A stretch of 11,810 nucleotides of DNA from an uncultured Collinsella sp. (GTDB taxonomy: Bacteria; Actinomycetota; Coriobacteriia; Coriobacteriales; Coriobacteriaceae), in the NCBI GenBank assembly GCA_958447445.1, contig CAUDAE010000051.1:1-11810 (forward strand), read 5' to 3'. The notes under the pieces were generated by a model that saw nothing but the letters and a program-made list of their open reading frames with translations, made no database searches and was not told the DNA's origin. The position numbers were made by a program, and so were the translations under genes. Positions 1 through 5,601 of this stretch are shown here, piece after piece; within the stretch, counting starts at the first letter, position 1; every line of letters starts with the position of its first letter.

Positions 1-8
1 CGCGCCAT
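1..8 (-). CDS. Start of a downstream gene, cut by window edge
   Basis: On the minus strand an ATG at positions 8-6 follows the phosphoesterase stop codon by 2 nt. The GGAGGAG in the last codons of that gene lies a few bases upstream and would serve as its ribosome binding site. Only ATG GCG CG (Met-Ala-) is inside the window, so the product cannot be named. The spacing suggests it is co-transcribed with, and translationally coupled to, the phosphoesterase gene. Another possibility is that the ATG is chance. Confidence 0.5.
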
Positions 9-10
9 GG

Positions 11-559
11 TTATTCCTCCTCCAGGATCACGTGGCGGAACGCACCGCCCTCGTAGATGCCGTAGCTGTGCGTGCCGTCCTTGGGAATGCTCACACTGCC
101 GGGGTTGAAGAGCCACAGGCCCGGGTGCGCGGCACTTTCCTCGTTGACCTTGATGTGCGTATGACCGTAGACGAGCGCGGAGCCCTCGGGCAGCGCGGGC
201 GCGTGGTCGACGCTGTTGTGCATGCCGGCGCCAAAGACATGGCCGTGCGTCAGGAACAGCTCGCGGCCGGTCTCGTCGAACAGCGTGGCGTAGTCGGCCA
301 TGACGGGAAAGTCGAGGACCATCTGGTCGACCTCGGCATCGCAGTTGCCGCGTACCGCGATGATGCGGTCGGCCAGAGCGTTGAGCAGCGGGATCACGCG
401 CTTGGGGGCGTAATCGCGCGGCAGGTCGTTGCGCGGACCGTGATAGAGCAGGTCGCCCAGCAGCACGATGCGGTCGGGCTGCTCGGACTCGATGGCGGCA
501 ACCAGGCGCTCGGCCCAATATGCCGAGCCGTGGATGTCGGAGGCGATGAGGTATTTCAT
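11..559 (-). CDS. yfcE: YfcE-family metallophosphoesterase (phosphodiesterase)
   Basis: The 182-aa product is a small calcineurin-like phosphoesterase of the YfcE/MJ0936 type, about the usual length for that family. The two-metal motifs are in order: DIHG (D8, H10), GD at 35-36, GNCD at 71-74, H105 in THGH, and GHTH at 132-135, followed by NPGS at 152-155. Family members hydrolyse phosphodiesters such as bis-pNPP with Mn2+; the natural substrate is unknown. It is cytosolic, with no signal peptide or membrane segment. The ATG start is preceded by AAAGGA (565-570) at 5 nt. It lies 54 nt downstream of the LarC-like gene on the same strand and probably shares its transcript. The family call is firm; the exact function is open. 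Confidence 0.9.
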   Translation of the reverse strand: MKYLIASDIHGSAYWAERLVAAIESEQPDRIVLLGDLLYHGPRNDLPRDYAPKRVIPLLNALADRIIAVRGNCDAEVDQMVLDFPVMADYATLFDETGRELFLTHGHVFGAGMHNSVDHAPALPEGSALVYGHTHIKVNEESAAHPGLWLFNPGSVSIPKDGTHSYGIYEGGAFRHVILEEE

Positions 560-613
560 GGTGGTCCTTTCGGTGGGGTTAATAGGATTGGTGCAGCGCG
601 TCGTTGGCCTGTG

Positions 614-1099
614 TCACTCAAATCGCAGTGCCACGGCTTGTGCCGCCTGCATCACGCGCTGGAGCGGCACATTGTGCTCGCGGGCGAGACGGGCGCAGTC
701 CTCGTACTCGGGCGCTGCACGCTCGCTGCCGTCGGGCAGGGTTGCCACTTTAACGGACACCTCGCCCCACGGCGTCGTCACCTGCTCAAAGCGGCGTGGC
801 AGGCAAACGCGCTCCATAACCTGGCGACGGATGCCGTTGGTCGTGGTTTCCAAAAAGATAATCGTCTGCAGGCGTTCGATATCCTCATGCGAGCAAATCA
901 CTTGCAGCTGCCAACCGGGGCGGCCTTTTTTGCAGTAGAGGGGCAGCCAGTGCACCTCGCGCGCACCCGCCTCGCGCAGGCGGTCGGCGGCGTAGGCGAG
1001 CACCTCGGGCGATGCGTCGTCGATATCGCATTCCAACTTGACGATGGTTTCGGGTGCATCGGTCTCGCGGGACAGCGGGGATGTGCTATCGCATGGCAT
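614..1099 (-). CDS. Stand-alone C-terminal domain of nickel-insertion protein LarC
   Basis: The 161-aa product matches only the C-terminal half of LarC (formerly DUF111), the CTP-dependent enzyme that inserts nickel into the pincer cofactor of lactate racemase-type enzymes. Recognisable parts are LECDIDD near 22-28, the KKGRPG stretch at 57-62, ETTTNGIRR at 84-92, a WGEVSVKVA strand at 111-119, and APEYEDC at 129-135. The N-terminal LarC half is absent, and no LarA, LarB or LarE gene is in the window. In Lactobacillus plantarum larC is made as two frames joined by a ribosomal frameshift, but no first half is found upstream here. The ATG at 1099 was chosen because AGGAG (1109-1113, within GGAAAGGAGT) sits 9 nt upstream; upstream in-frame ATGs at 1138 and 1207 lack such a site, and the homology begins only after the chosen start. 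It may be a functional single-domain protein or a remnant; the intact frame and good RBS favour function. Confidence 0.8.
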   Translation of the reverse strand: MPCDSTSPLSRETDAPETIVKLECDIDDASPEVLAYAADRLREAGAREVHWLPLYCKKGRPGWQLQVICSHEDIERLQTIIFLETTTNGIRRQVMERVCLPRRFEQVTTPWGEVSVKVATLPDGSERAAPEYEDCARLAREHNVPLQRVMQAAQAVALRFE

Positions 1100-1400
1100 A
1101 CGGTCCGACTCCTTTCCGCACGGGCTCGTTTTGTTCATCCAAACGCTAGCACATCGGACGTGGCACAGGCGTGACTTTCGTCCGTCGCCGCCCTCGCCCC
1201 TATCCAAACATATACATCAGCCTCCAAACATGTCATTTTCTGCAGCTTTTGGAGGCTGATGTACATGTTTTGAGAGCGCAAGCGAGGCCGCACCGCGCGT
1301 CGCGCAGCCTTTCCAATCGATTTCGAGCTCCGGCGCGCGCGGCGTGTTGAGAGCTGCAACATTACAATGGAGCGGATTCGCCAAATGCAAAGGAGTCGCC
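1100..1400. other. Divergent intergenic region
   Basis: These 301 bp separate the minus-strand larC-like gene from the plus-strand PHP gene, so both promoters should lie here. The left part (1205-1270) is AT-richer and is mostly taken up by a long inverted repeat, listed separately. The right part (1271-1400) is GC-rich. The sequence tacaat at 1363-1368 resembles a -10 box for the plus-strand gene, but no convincing -35 sits 16-18 bp upstream. No -10/-35 pair stands out for the minus-strand gene. I see no RNA gene or small ORF with a credible start. Confidence 0.5.
1206..1270. repeat. 23-bp inverted repeat with 19-nt spacer
   Basis: The arms are 1206-1228 and 1248-1270; 22 of 23 positions are complementary (one mismatch, A at 1212 against G in the other arm). 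The arms share CATCAGCCTCCAAA and are separated by 1229-1247. It lies between divergent gene starts, so it is not where a terminator for either neighbour is expected. It could be an operator for a dimeric regulator, a leader RNA hairpin or a small mobile repeat; the sequence alone does not decide. Confidence 0.85.
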
Positions 1401-2312
1401 ATGCCCGCATGCCCGCTGGTCGATTGCCACACCCACACCTCGTTTTCGGACGGACATGCCTCGTTTGAGGACAACGTTCGCGCCGCTGCTGCGGCCGGTT
1501 GCCGCGTCATGGTCTCGACCGATCACCTCACCCTGCCCGTCAGCATGGACGCCAACTGCGAAGTACAGGTTGTCGAGGGTGACCTGACGGCACATCGTCT
1601 GGCCTTTGAGGACGCCCGCAAGCTCGCCGCGCAGATCACGCCGGAGCTCGAGCTTATCTATGGCTTTGAATGCGATTGGTACGAAGGTTGCGAGCCTCTG
1701 GTTGAGCGCTGGTCCGCGAGTGCCATAGTGCGCTTGGGCAGTGTGCACTGGATTGGCTATCCGGGCGATATCATGGCCGGTGCCGCGGGTGCGGCGGGAA
1801 CGGAAGACGTCGCTCGCCCCGATACACCCGATTCGCGCTGCGGCTGGATCGATGATGACACCAACCTGCATGTTTGGGAAAACCTGGGGGTACACGGCGT
1901 GTGGGAGCGCTACGTCGACGACTGGTGCCGCGCCTGCGAAAGCTCACTCAACTTTGACGTAATGGCCCATCCCGACCTGGTCATGCGCTTTTCGAAGGAA
2001 GGCTTTGCGCCCGACTTTGACCCGACGCCGTTCTGGGGGCAGATGGCCGAGTGCGCTCACGACACAGGCCGCCGCGTTGAGGTCTCGACCGCCGCGCCGC
2101 GCAAGGGGCTCGACGATTACTATCCCGCGACCGGGCTATTGCGTTGCTTCGCCCACGCCGAGGTACCCATCACCTTTGGCTCGGACGCACACCGCGCCTG
2201 CGACATCTGCTGGAACATCCGCGAGGCCCAGGCCCACGCTTACGACTGCGGCTACCGAACCTTCGACATCCCCCACCCCAACGGCGAATGGGAACCCACA
2301 CCCCTCGACTAG
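1401..2312 (+). CDS. hisK: PHP-domain phosphatase, probable histidinol-phosphatase
   Basis: The 303-aa product belongs to the PHP metal-dependent phosphoesterase family, in the HisJ/HisK histidinol-phosphatase group. The trinuclear metal ligands are all visible: HTHT with H10 and H12, STDH with D41 and H42, GFE with E90, GSVH with H116, AHPD with H190, and GSDAH with D262 and H264. It would remove phosphate from L-histidinol phosphate, the step before HisD. The window's HisB has only the dehydratase domain, so a separate phosphatase is needed and this neighbour fits. It is transcribed towards the his operon, so it has its own promoter. The ATG at 1401 follows AAAGGAG (1389-1395) by 5 nt; an upstream in-frame GTG at 1344 has no such site. 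Another PHP phosphoesterase activity is possible. The family call is firm, the substrate inferred. Confidence 0.83.
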   Translation: MPACPLVDCHTHTSFSDGHASFEDNVRAAAAAGCRVMVSTDHLTLPVSMDANCEVQVVEGDLTAHRLAFEDARKLAAQITPELELIYGFECDWYEGCEPLVERWSASAIVRLGSVHWIGYPGDIMAGAAGAAGTEDVARPDTPDSRCGWIDDDTNLHVWENLGVHGVWERYVDDWCRACESSLNFDVMAHPDLVMRFSKEGFAPDFDPTPFWGQMAECAHDTGRRVEVSTAAPRKGLDDYYPATGLLRCFAHAEVPITFGSDAHRACDICWNIREAQAHAYDCGYRTFDIPHPNGEWEPTPLD

Positions 2313-2459
2313 CCATCCCTTCATAAGTTGCGGTGGAATAGGGATTGTTTTGCCTGATGAAGCGCTTAAACAGTCCCTATTTCACCGCAACTTCCATGAC
2401 CCCGTTACACCAACAAAGACTGTCCCAAACGACTAGTCGTTTAAGAACGTCCCCAATGA
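2313..2459. other. Convergent gap filled with palindromic repeats
   Basis: The gap between the PHP gene (plus) and hisE (minus) is almost wholly occupied by two elements: a 26-bp hairpin (2325-2393) and a pair of 23-bp direct repeats (2415-2464) containing a 16-bp palindrome. Neither hairpin side is followed by a run of T, so neither is a canonical intrinsic terminator, though the 26-bp stem could still stop or stabilise the converging transcripts. Confidence 0.6.
2325..2393. repeat. 26-bp hairpin element between convergent genes
   Basis: The arms are 2325-2350 and 2368-2393 with a 17-nt loop. They match at 24 of 26 positions, and both mismatches become G-U pairs in the plus-strand RNA, so that RNA could pair along the full stem. 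The arms carry AAGTTGCGGTG and the right arm has CAGTCCCT, related to cores seen in other repeats in this window. It may act as a bidirectional terminator or mRNA end protector, but it looks more like an inserted repeat element. Confidence 0.85.
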
Positions 2460-2464
2460 CTAGT
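2415..2464. repeat. Two 23-bp direct repeats around a 16-bp palindrome
   Basis: The units 2415-2437 and 2442-2464 agree at 18 of 23 positions without gaps; each holds a GTCCC core and ends in GACTAGT. The first unit's end and the 4-nt spacer create the perfect palindrome AAACGACTAGTCGTTT at 2427-2442. The second unit runs into hisE and contains its TAG stop (2460-2462). Confidence 0.75.
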
Positions 2465-2777
2465 GGCGGCGCGCGTTGAGTTCGCCGGCCAGTTCGTCGA
2501 GGGTGATGCCGTAGCGCTCGAGCGTCACGAGCAGGTGGTAGATCAGGTCGCCAGCCTCGTAGCGGATGTGATCGTGATCGTTATCCTTGCAGGCCATGAT
2601 CACCTCGCTCGCCTCCTCGGCAAGCTTCTTGAGCAGCTCGTCCTCGACGTCGGTCAGCAGACGCGCGGTATAGCTCTCCTGCGGCGATGCATCACGACGA
2701 CCGTGAATCACCTCGGCCAGACTTGTCAGCGTCTCTCCGATATTTCCATCCTGAACGTTTGCGGTGCGCACACCCAT
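2460..2777 (-). CDS. hisE: Phosphoribosyl-ATP pyrophosphatase
   Basis: The 105-aa product carries out the second step of histidine synthesis, hydrolysing phosphoribosyl-ATP to phosphoribosyl-AMP and pyrophosphate. It is of the all-alpha MazG-like fold, and the Mg-binding pattern is visible: EEASE with E54, E55 and E58, then EAGD with E74 and D77, in a helix continuing to about 87. The length is normal for a free-standing HisE; it is not fused to HisI, whose gene lies 45 nt upstream. The first 28 or so residues are less conserved. The ATG follows AAAGGA (2785-2790) by 7 nt. It is the last gene of the operon, and its stop codon falls within a repeat unit. Confidence 0.94.
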   Translation of the reverse strand: MGVRTANVQDGNIGETLTSLAEVIHGRRDASPQESYTARLLTDVEDELLKKLAEEASEVIMACKDNDHDHIRYEAGDLIYHLLVTLERYGITLDELAGELNARRH

Positions 2778-2822
2778 AGTTCAATCCTTTCTGGTGGCCG
2801 AGCGTCTAATCGAGCGCCCGCC

Positions 2823-3152
2823 CTACGCGAGTTTCTTAAAGAAGCAAGTACGGTTGCCGGTATGGCAGGCCGGACCCGGCGAGTCGACCTTGACCAGCAG
2901 CGTATCGCTATCGCAGTCGGCCCAGAGCTCCTTGACCTCCTGCATATTGCCGCTCGTCGCGCCCTTGTTCCAGAGCTCCTGACGGCTACGGCTCCAAAAC
3001 CACGTGGTACCGGTCTTGAGCGTCAGCCCCACTGATTCCTCGTTCATCCAAGCAACCATAAGCACCTCGCCAGTGTCGTACTGCTGAACCACACAAGGAA
3101 TCAGTCCCTTGGCGTCGTATGTAAGCTTTGAAGGATCGGTTATCTCTTCCAT
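2823..3152 (-). CDS. hisI: Phosphoribosyl-AMP cyclohydrolase
   Basis: The 109-aa product opens the adenine ring of phosphoribosyl-AMP, the third pathway step, and is a zinc and magnesium enzyme. Seen in the sequence: WNKGATSGN at 61-69, CDSD with C80, D81 and D83, and the zinc cysteines C96 in PACHTGNR and C103 in RTCFF. The length is that of monofunctional HisI. The frame stays open upstream to an ATG at 3221, but this would read through a palindromic element; the ATG at 3152 has GGGGAG (3157-3162) at 4 nt and begins MEEITDPSKL, a sensible HisI N-terminus. The gene sits 142 nt after hisF, the widest gap in the operon, most of it taken up by a long palindrome. Confidence 0.94.
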   Translation of the reverse strand: MEEITDPSKLTYDAKGLIPCVVQQYDTGEVLMVAWMNEESVGLTLKTGTTWFWSRSRQELWNKGATSGNMQEVKELWADCDSDTLLVKVDSPGPACHTGNRTCFFKKLA

Positions 3153-3190
3153 TTCTCTCCCCAAATTCAAACTTCGCAGGTCGGCGAGGG

Positions 3191-3285
3191 TTGTCCAGGT
3201 GCCCGAGATTCCGAGCGACAAGCCCGACGACGCGTACTTAAGTACGCGAGGAGGGTTGGAGCCGGAAGGTCGGGTGCCTGGGCAA
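3191..3285. repeat. 95-nt imperfect palindrome between hisF and hisI
   Basis: The centre is the perfect 18-bp palindrome CGCGTACTTAAGTACGCG at 3231-3248. The outer arms 3191-3206 and 3270-3285 match at 13 of 16 positions, with the three others able to form G-U pairs in plus-strand RNA. Between them 3207-3230 and 3249-3269 pair only partly, sharing TTCCG on both sides. It begins about 10 nt after the hisF stop and ends about 38 nt before the hisI start on the his transcript, with no following T-run. Confidence 0.8.
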
Positions 3286-3294
3286 GCCGCAGCA

Positions 3295-4077
3295 TTAGAA
3301 GTCCAGCCTCACAGGAATACCTTGAGAGGCCATATACTCTTTGACTTCGCGAATGCTGAACGTCCCAAAGTGAAAGACGCTGGCTGCCAGCACGGCATCG
3401 GCCTCGCCCTCGATCACGCCCTCGGCAAAATGCTCGAGCGTACCCACGCCGCCGCTCGCGATGACGGGAATCGGCACCGCGCGCGCCACGGCACGGGTGA
3501 GTGCCAGGTCAAAGCCGGCCTTGGTACCGTCGCGATCCATGCTGGTGAGCAGGACTTCGCCGGCGCCGCGACGAGCCGCCTCCTCGGCCCACGCCACCGC
3601 GTCGATACCCGCAGCGTTGCGACCCCCTGCGGTAAAGACCTCCCACTTGTCGGCACCGGATGCGCCGGGAAAACCGACGCGCTTGGCATCGATCGCCACG
3701 ACCACGGCCTGGCTGCCAAACGCCGCGGCGGCCTGGCTGATCAACGACGGATCGCGCACGGCGGCAGAGTTAAGCGACACCTTGTCGGCGCCGGCGGCAA
3801 CCATGGTTCGCATGCCCGCCAGGTCGCGAAAGCCGCCGCCCACGGTATAGGGAATAGCGAGCTCCTCGGCCGCATGCGCCGCCATCTCGATGGTCGTCGC
3901 TCGGTTGTCGCTCGTCGCGGTAATGTCCAAAAATACGACCTCGTCCGCACCCTCGCGGTCGTAGGCGCGGGCCAGCTCCACCGGGTCGCCCGCATCGCGC
4001 AGGCTCACAAAGTTGACGCCCTTGACCACGCGGCCGTCCTTAACATCCAGACAGGGAATCACGCGTTTGGTAAGCAT
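3295..4077 (-). CDS. hisF: Imidazole glycerol phosphate synthase, cyclase subunit
   Basis: The 260-aa TIM-barrel subunit joins ammonia from HisH to PRFAR, giving imidazole glycerol phosphate and AICAR. The catalytic aspartates are at D11 in CLDV and D130 in AIDAK. Phosphate-binding stretches appear as VGGGFR at 79-84, SLNSAAV at 101-107 and ASGGVG around 212-217. Repeated half-barrel motifs (FLDIT near 49 and TSMDRDGTK near 178) fit the two-fold HisF design. The length is slightly above the usual 250-255. It starts 3 nt after the hisA stop, with GGGGAGGAG of its Shine-Dalgarno inside the end of hisA, so the two are likely coupled. It works in a complex with HisH, encoded one gene further upstream. 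Confidence 0.96.
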   Translation of the reverse strand: MLTKRVIPCLDVKDGRVVKGVNFVSLRDAGDPVELARAYDREGADEVVFLDITATSDNRATTIEMAAHAAEELAIPYTVGGGFRDLAGMRTMVAAGADKVSLNSAAVRDPSLISQAAAAFGSQAVVVAIDAKRVGFPGASGADKWEVFTAGGRNAAGIDAVAWAEEAARRGAGEVLLTSMDRDGTKAGFDLALTRAVARAVPIPVIASGGVGTLEHFAEGVIEGEADAVLAASVFHFGTFSIREVKEYMASQGIPVRLDF

Positions 4078-4080
4078 GGG

Positions 4081-4824
4081 CTACTCCTCCCCTCGGGCGG
4101 CGGCCAGCGCCTGGGCCAGCGTAAAGTTGCCCTCGTAGAGCGCACGACCGGTAATGGCACCTTCAATCGCGCCCTCACCCACCGCGGCCAGCGCGCGGAT
4201 GTCGTCGAGCGTCGAGATACCGCCCGAAGCCACGACGGGAAAGCCCGCTACCTCAGCCACATGGCGATACGCCGCCACATCGATACCCGTCTGCATGCCA
4301 TCGCGCGCAATATCGGTATAGACCAGATGTTTAAAGCCCAGCTCGGAAAGCTGCGCCACGGCATCGTCGAGCGCCACGCCCGCGCCGTCACGCCAGCCGT
4401 TCACCTTGACCTGGCCGTCGCGCGCGGCGATATCTGCCACCAGCAGCTCGCCAAAGCCTTGGGCCGCCACCTCGGCAAATCCCGGCTCGGTCACGAGCAC
4501 CGTGCCCAGCGCAATGCGGCGAGCACCGTAGCCAGCCAGCTCGTCGATGCGTGCAAGCGAGCGAACGCCGCCGCCCACGTCCACGGACAGACCGTCGACG
4601 CCGCAGATGGCCTCGATCGCTGCCGAGTTGGCAGCGCACGCGTCCTCGTCCTCGCCAAAGGCAGCGGACAGGTCGACGACGTGCACCCAGCTTGCGCCCT
4701 GCTCGGCAAAGGAGCGGGCAACGGCCACGGGGTCGTCGGAATATACCTTGCAGCGGCTGCGGTCGCCGCGCTCCAGGCGCACGACCTTGCCGCCGATCAA
4801 ATCGATTGCGGGAAACAGGATCAT
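4081..4824 (-). CDS. hisA: ProFAR isomerase (HisA)
   Basis: The 247-aa TIM-barrel enzyme isomerises ProFAR to PRFAR. Acid-base residues D8 (PAIDLIGGK) and D131 (ADIAARDG) are present, as are the phosphate-binding VGGGVR (83-88), YTDIARDG (169-176), ASGGIS (199-204) and TGRALYEG (225-232). Some actinobacteria have a bifunctional version, PriA, that also does the TrpF reaction; the ARDGQVKVNGW stretch (134-144) looks more like ordinary HisA, but substrate range cannot be settled by eye. Its ATG overlaps the hisH stop (ATGA, 4821-4824), with GAGGAGG (4832-4838) 7 nt upstream inside hisH. Confidence 0.95.
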   Translation of the reverse strand: MILFPAIDLIGGKVVRLERGDRSRCKVYSDDPVAVARSFAEQGASWVHVVDLSAAFGEDEDACAANSAAIEAICGVDGLSVDVGGGVRSLARIDELAGYGARRIALGTVLVTEPGFAEVAAQGFGELLVADIAARDGQVKVNGWRDGAGVALDDAVAQLSELGFKHLVYTDIARDGMQTGIDVAAYRHVAEVAGFPVVASGGISTLDDIRALAAVGEGAIEGAITGRALYEGNFTLAQALAAARGEE

Positions 4825-5522
4825 CGGCCGGCCTCCTCGACGATGTTGACGAAGTTCTTAAGGATGCGCTGACCCAGCGCAGAAGATTTCTCGGGATGGA
4901 ACTGGCAGCCCCACACGTTGCCGTGGCGCACGATGCACGGGAAGCTCCGTGTGTAGTGCGTGCGCGCCAGCACATCGACGGCATCGGCGTCGTCTGCCAC
5001 CGCGTAGCTGTGGGTGAAGTACATGTTGGCACCCTCGGCAAAACCGGCAAGCAGTGGATCGGCCGCACCGGCGGGCGTCATGTGCACCTGATCCCAACCC
5101 ACATGCGGCACCTTCAGTCGGCTCGACTCCAGGCGCGTGCACGAGCCGCGCATGATGCCCAGGCCATCGACCCAGGAGCCACCGGCCTGCTCGGAGGCAT
5201 CGTCGTCCGCGTCCGCACCCTCGTCCGCCGGCACGCCCTCGTTGCCGCGCTCAAAAAACAGCTGAAGGCCCAGGCAGATGCCGAGCAGCGGAGTTCCGGC
5301 GGCGACGGCATCGAGCACCGCGTCCGCCTCGCCGCCCTCGCGCATAAAGGCAATCGCGTCGTAGAACGCACCCACGCCCGGGATGACCAGGCCGTCGGCG
5401 TTACGGATCTGCTCCGGGTCGTCCGACGTGCAGGCGGCGGCACCGGCGCGCGCAAGCCCGCGCACGACGCTCGACAAGTTGCCCTTGTGGTAGTCGACCA
5501 CCACGATCTTCGGTTCGCCCAC
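4821..5522 (-). CDS. hisH: Imidazole glycerol phosphate synthase, glutaminase subunit
   Basis: The 233-aa class I glutamine amidotransferase releases ammonia from glutamine for HisF. The catalytic triad is C83 in GICLGLQ and H209 and E211 in CQFHPEKS; the PGVGAFYDA oxyanion region is at 48-56. The start is a GTG at 5522, chosen because the product then begins GEPKIVVVDY, the expected first strand, and TGGAGG (5529-5534) sits 6 nt upstream. The frame stays open further upstream but crosses the hairpin and runs into hisB in another frame. An acidic, alanine-rich stretch at about 95-117, with ADEGADADDD, appears inserted between the nucleophile helix and the GLGIM strand, making the protein longer than the usual 200-210 aa. 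The gene begins 79 nt after hisB. Confidence 0.94.
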   Translation of the reverse strand: MGEPKIVVVDYHKGNLSSVVRGLARAGAAACTSDDPEQIRNADGLVIPGVGAFYDAIAFMREGGEADAVLDAVAAGTPLLGICLGLQLFFERGNEGVPADEGADADDDASEQAGGSWVDGLGIMRGSCTRLESSRLKVPHVGWDQVHMTPAGAADPLLAGFAEGANMYFTHSYAVADDADAVDVLARTHYTRSFPCIVRHGNVWGCQFHPEKSSALGQRILKNFVNIVEEAGR

Positions 5523-5547
5523 GCGACCCCTCCACTTCTCATCATCC

Positions 5548-5588
5548 AAAACCACCACGAAGGTGCCTGTCCCCTTTGTGGTGGTTTT
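5548..5588. repeat. 16-bp hairpin between hisB and hisH with GTCCC loop
   Basis: The arms 5548-5563 and 5573-5588 are complementary at 15 of 16 positions, with one G-T mismatch (5559 with 5577). The 9-nt loop is TGCCTGTCC. On the his transcript it forms a stem that starts in AAAA and ends in TTTT, so it has a terminator-like outline but no T-run beyond the stem. It lies 13 nt after the hisB stop and 25 nt before the hisH start codon, and could damp expression of the distal his genes or be a neutral repeat insertion. Confidence 0.85.
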
Positions 5589-5601
5589 ACCCTTGTGACG
5601 G

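Noticed and set aside
1100..1207. Frameshifted first half of LarC upstream of the LarC-like gene
   Set aside because: The sequence upstream in other minus-strand frames shows no LarC N-terminal motifs, and there is no room before the inverted repeat.
2313..2470. CRISPR-like repeats
   Set aside because: Only two imperfect 23-bp units 4 nt apart; no spacers of regular length and no cas genes.
3153..3221. Longer HisI starting at 3221
   Set aside because: The extra 23 residues would be read from the palindromic element and do not match HisI; a better RBS precedes the ATG at 3152.
3109..4872. Long plus-strand open frame opposite hisF and hisA
   Set aside because: It runs antisense to two clearly recognised genes, shows no family motif, and such frames are common opposite GC-rich genes. 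The same holds for plus-strand frames opposite hisB-hisC, hisD and hisZG.
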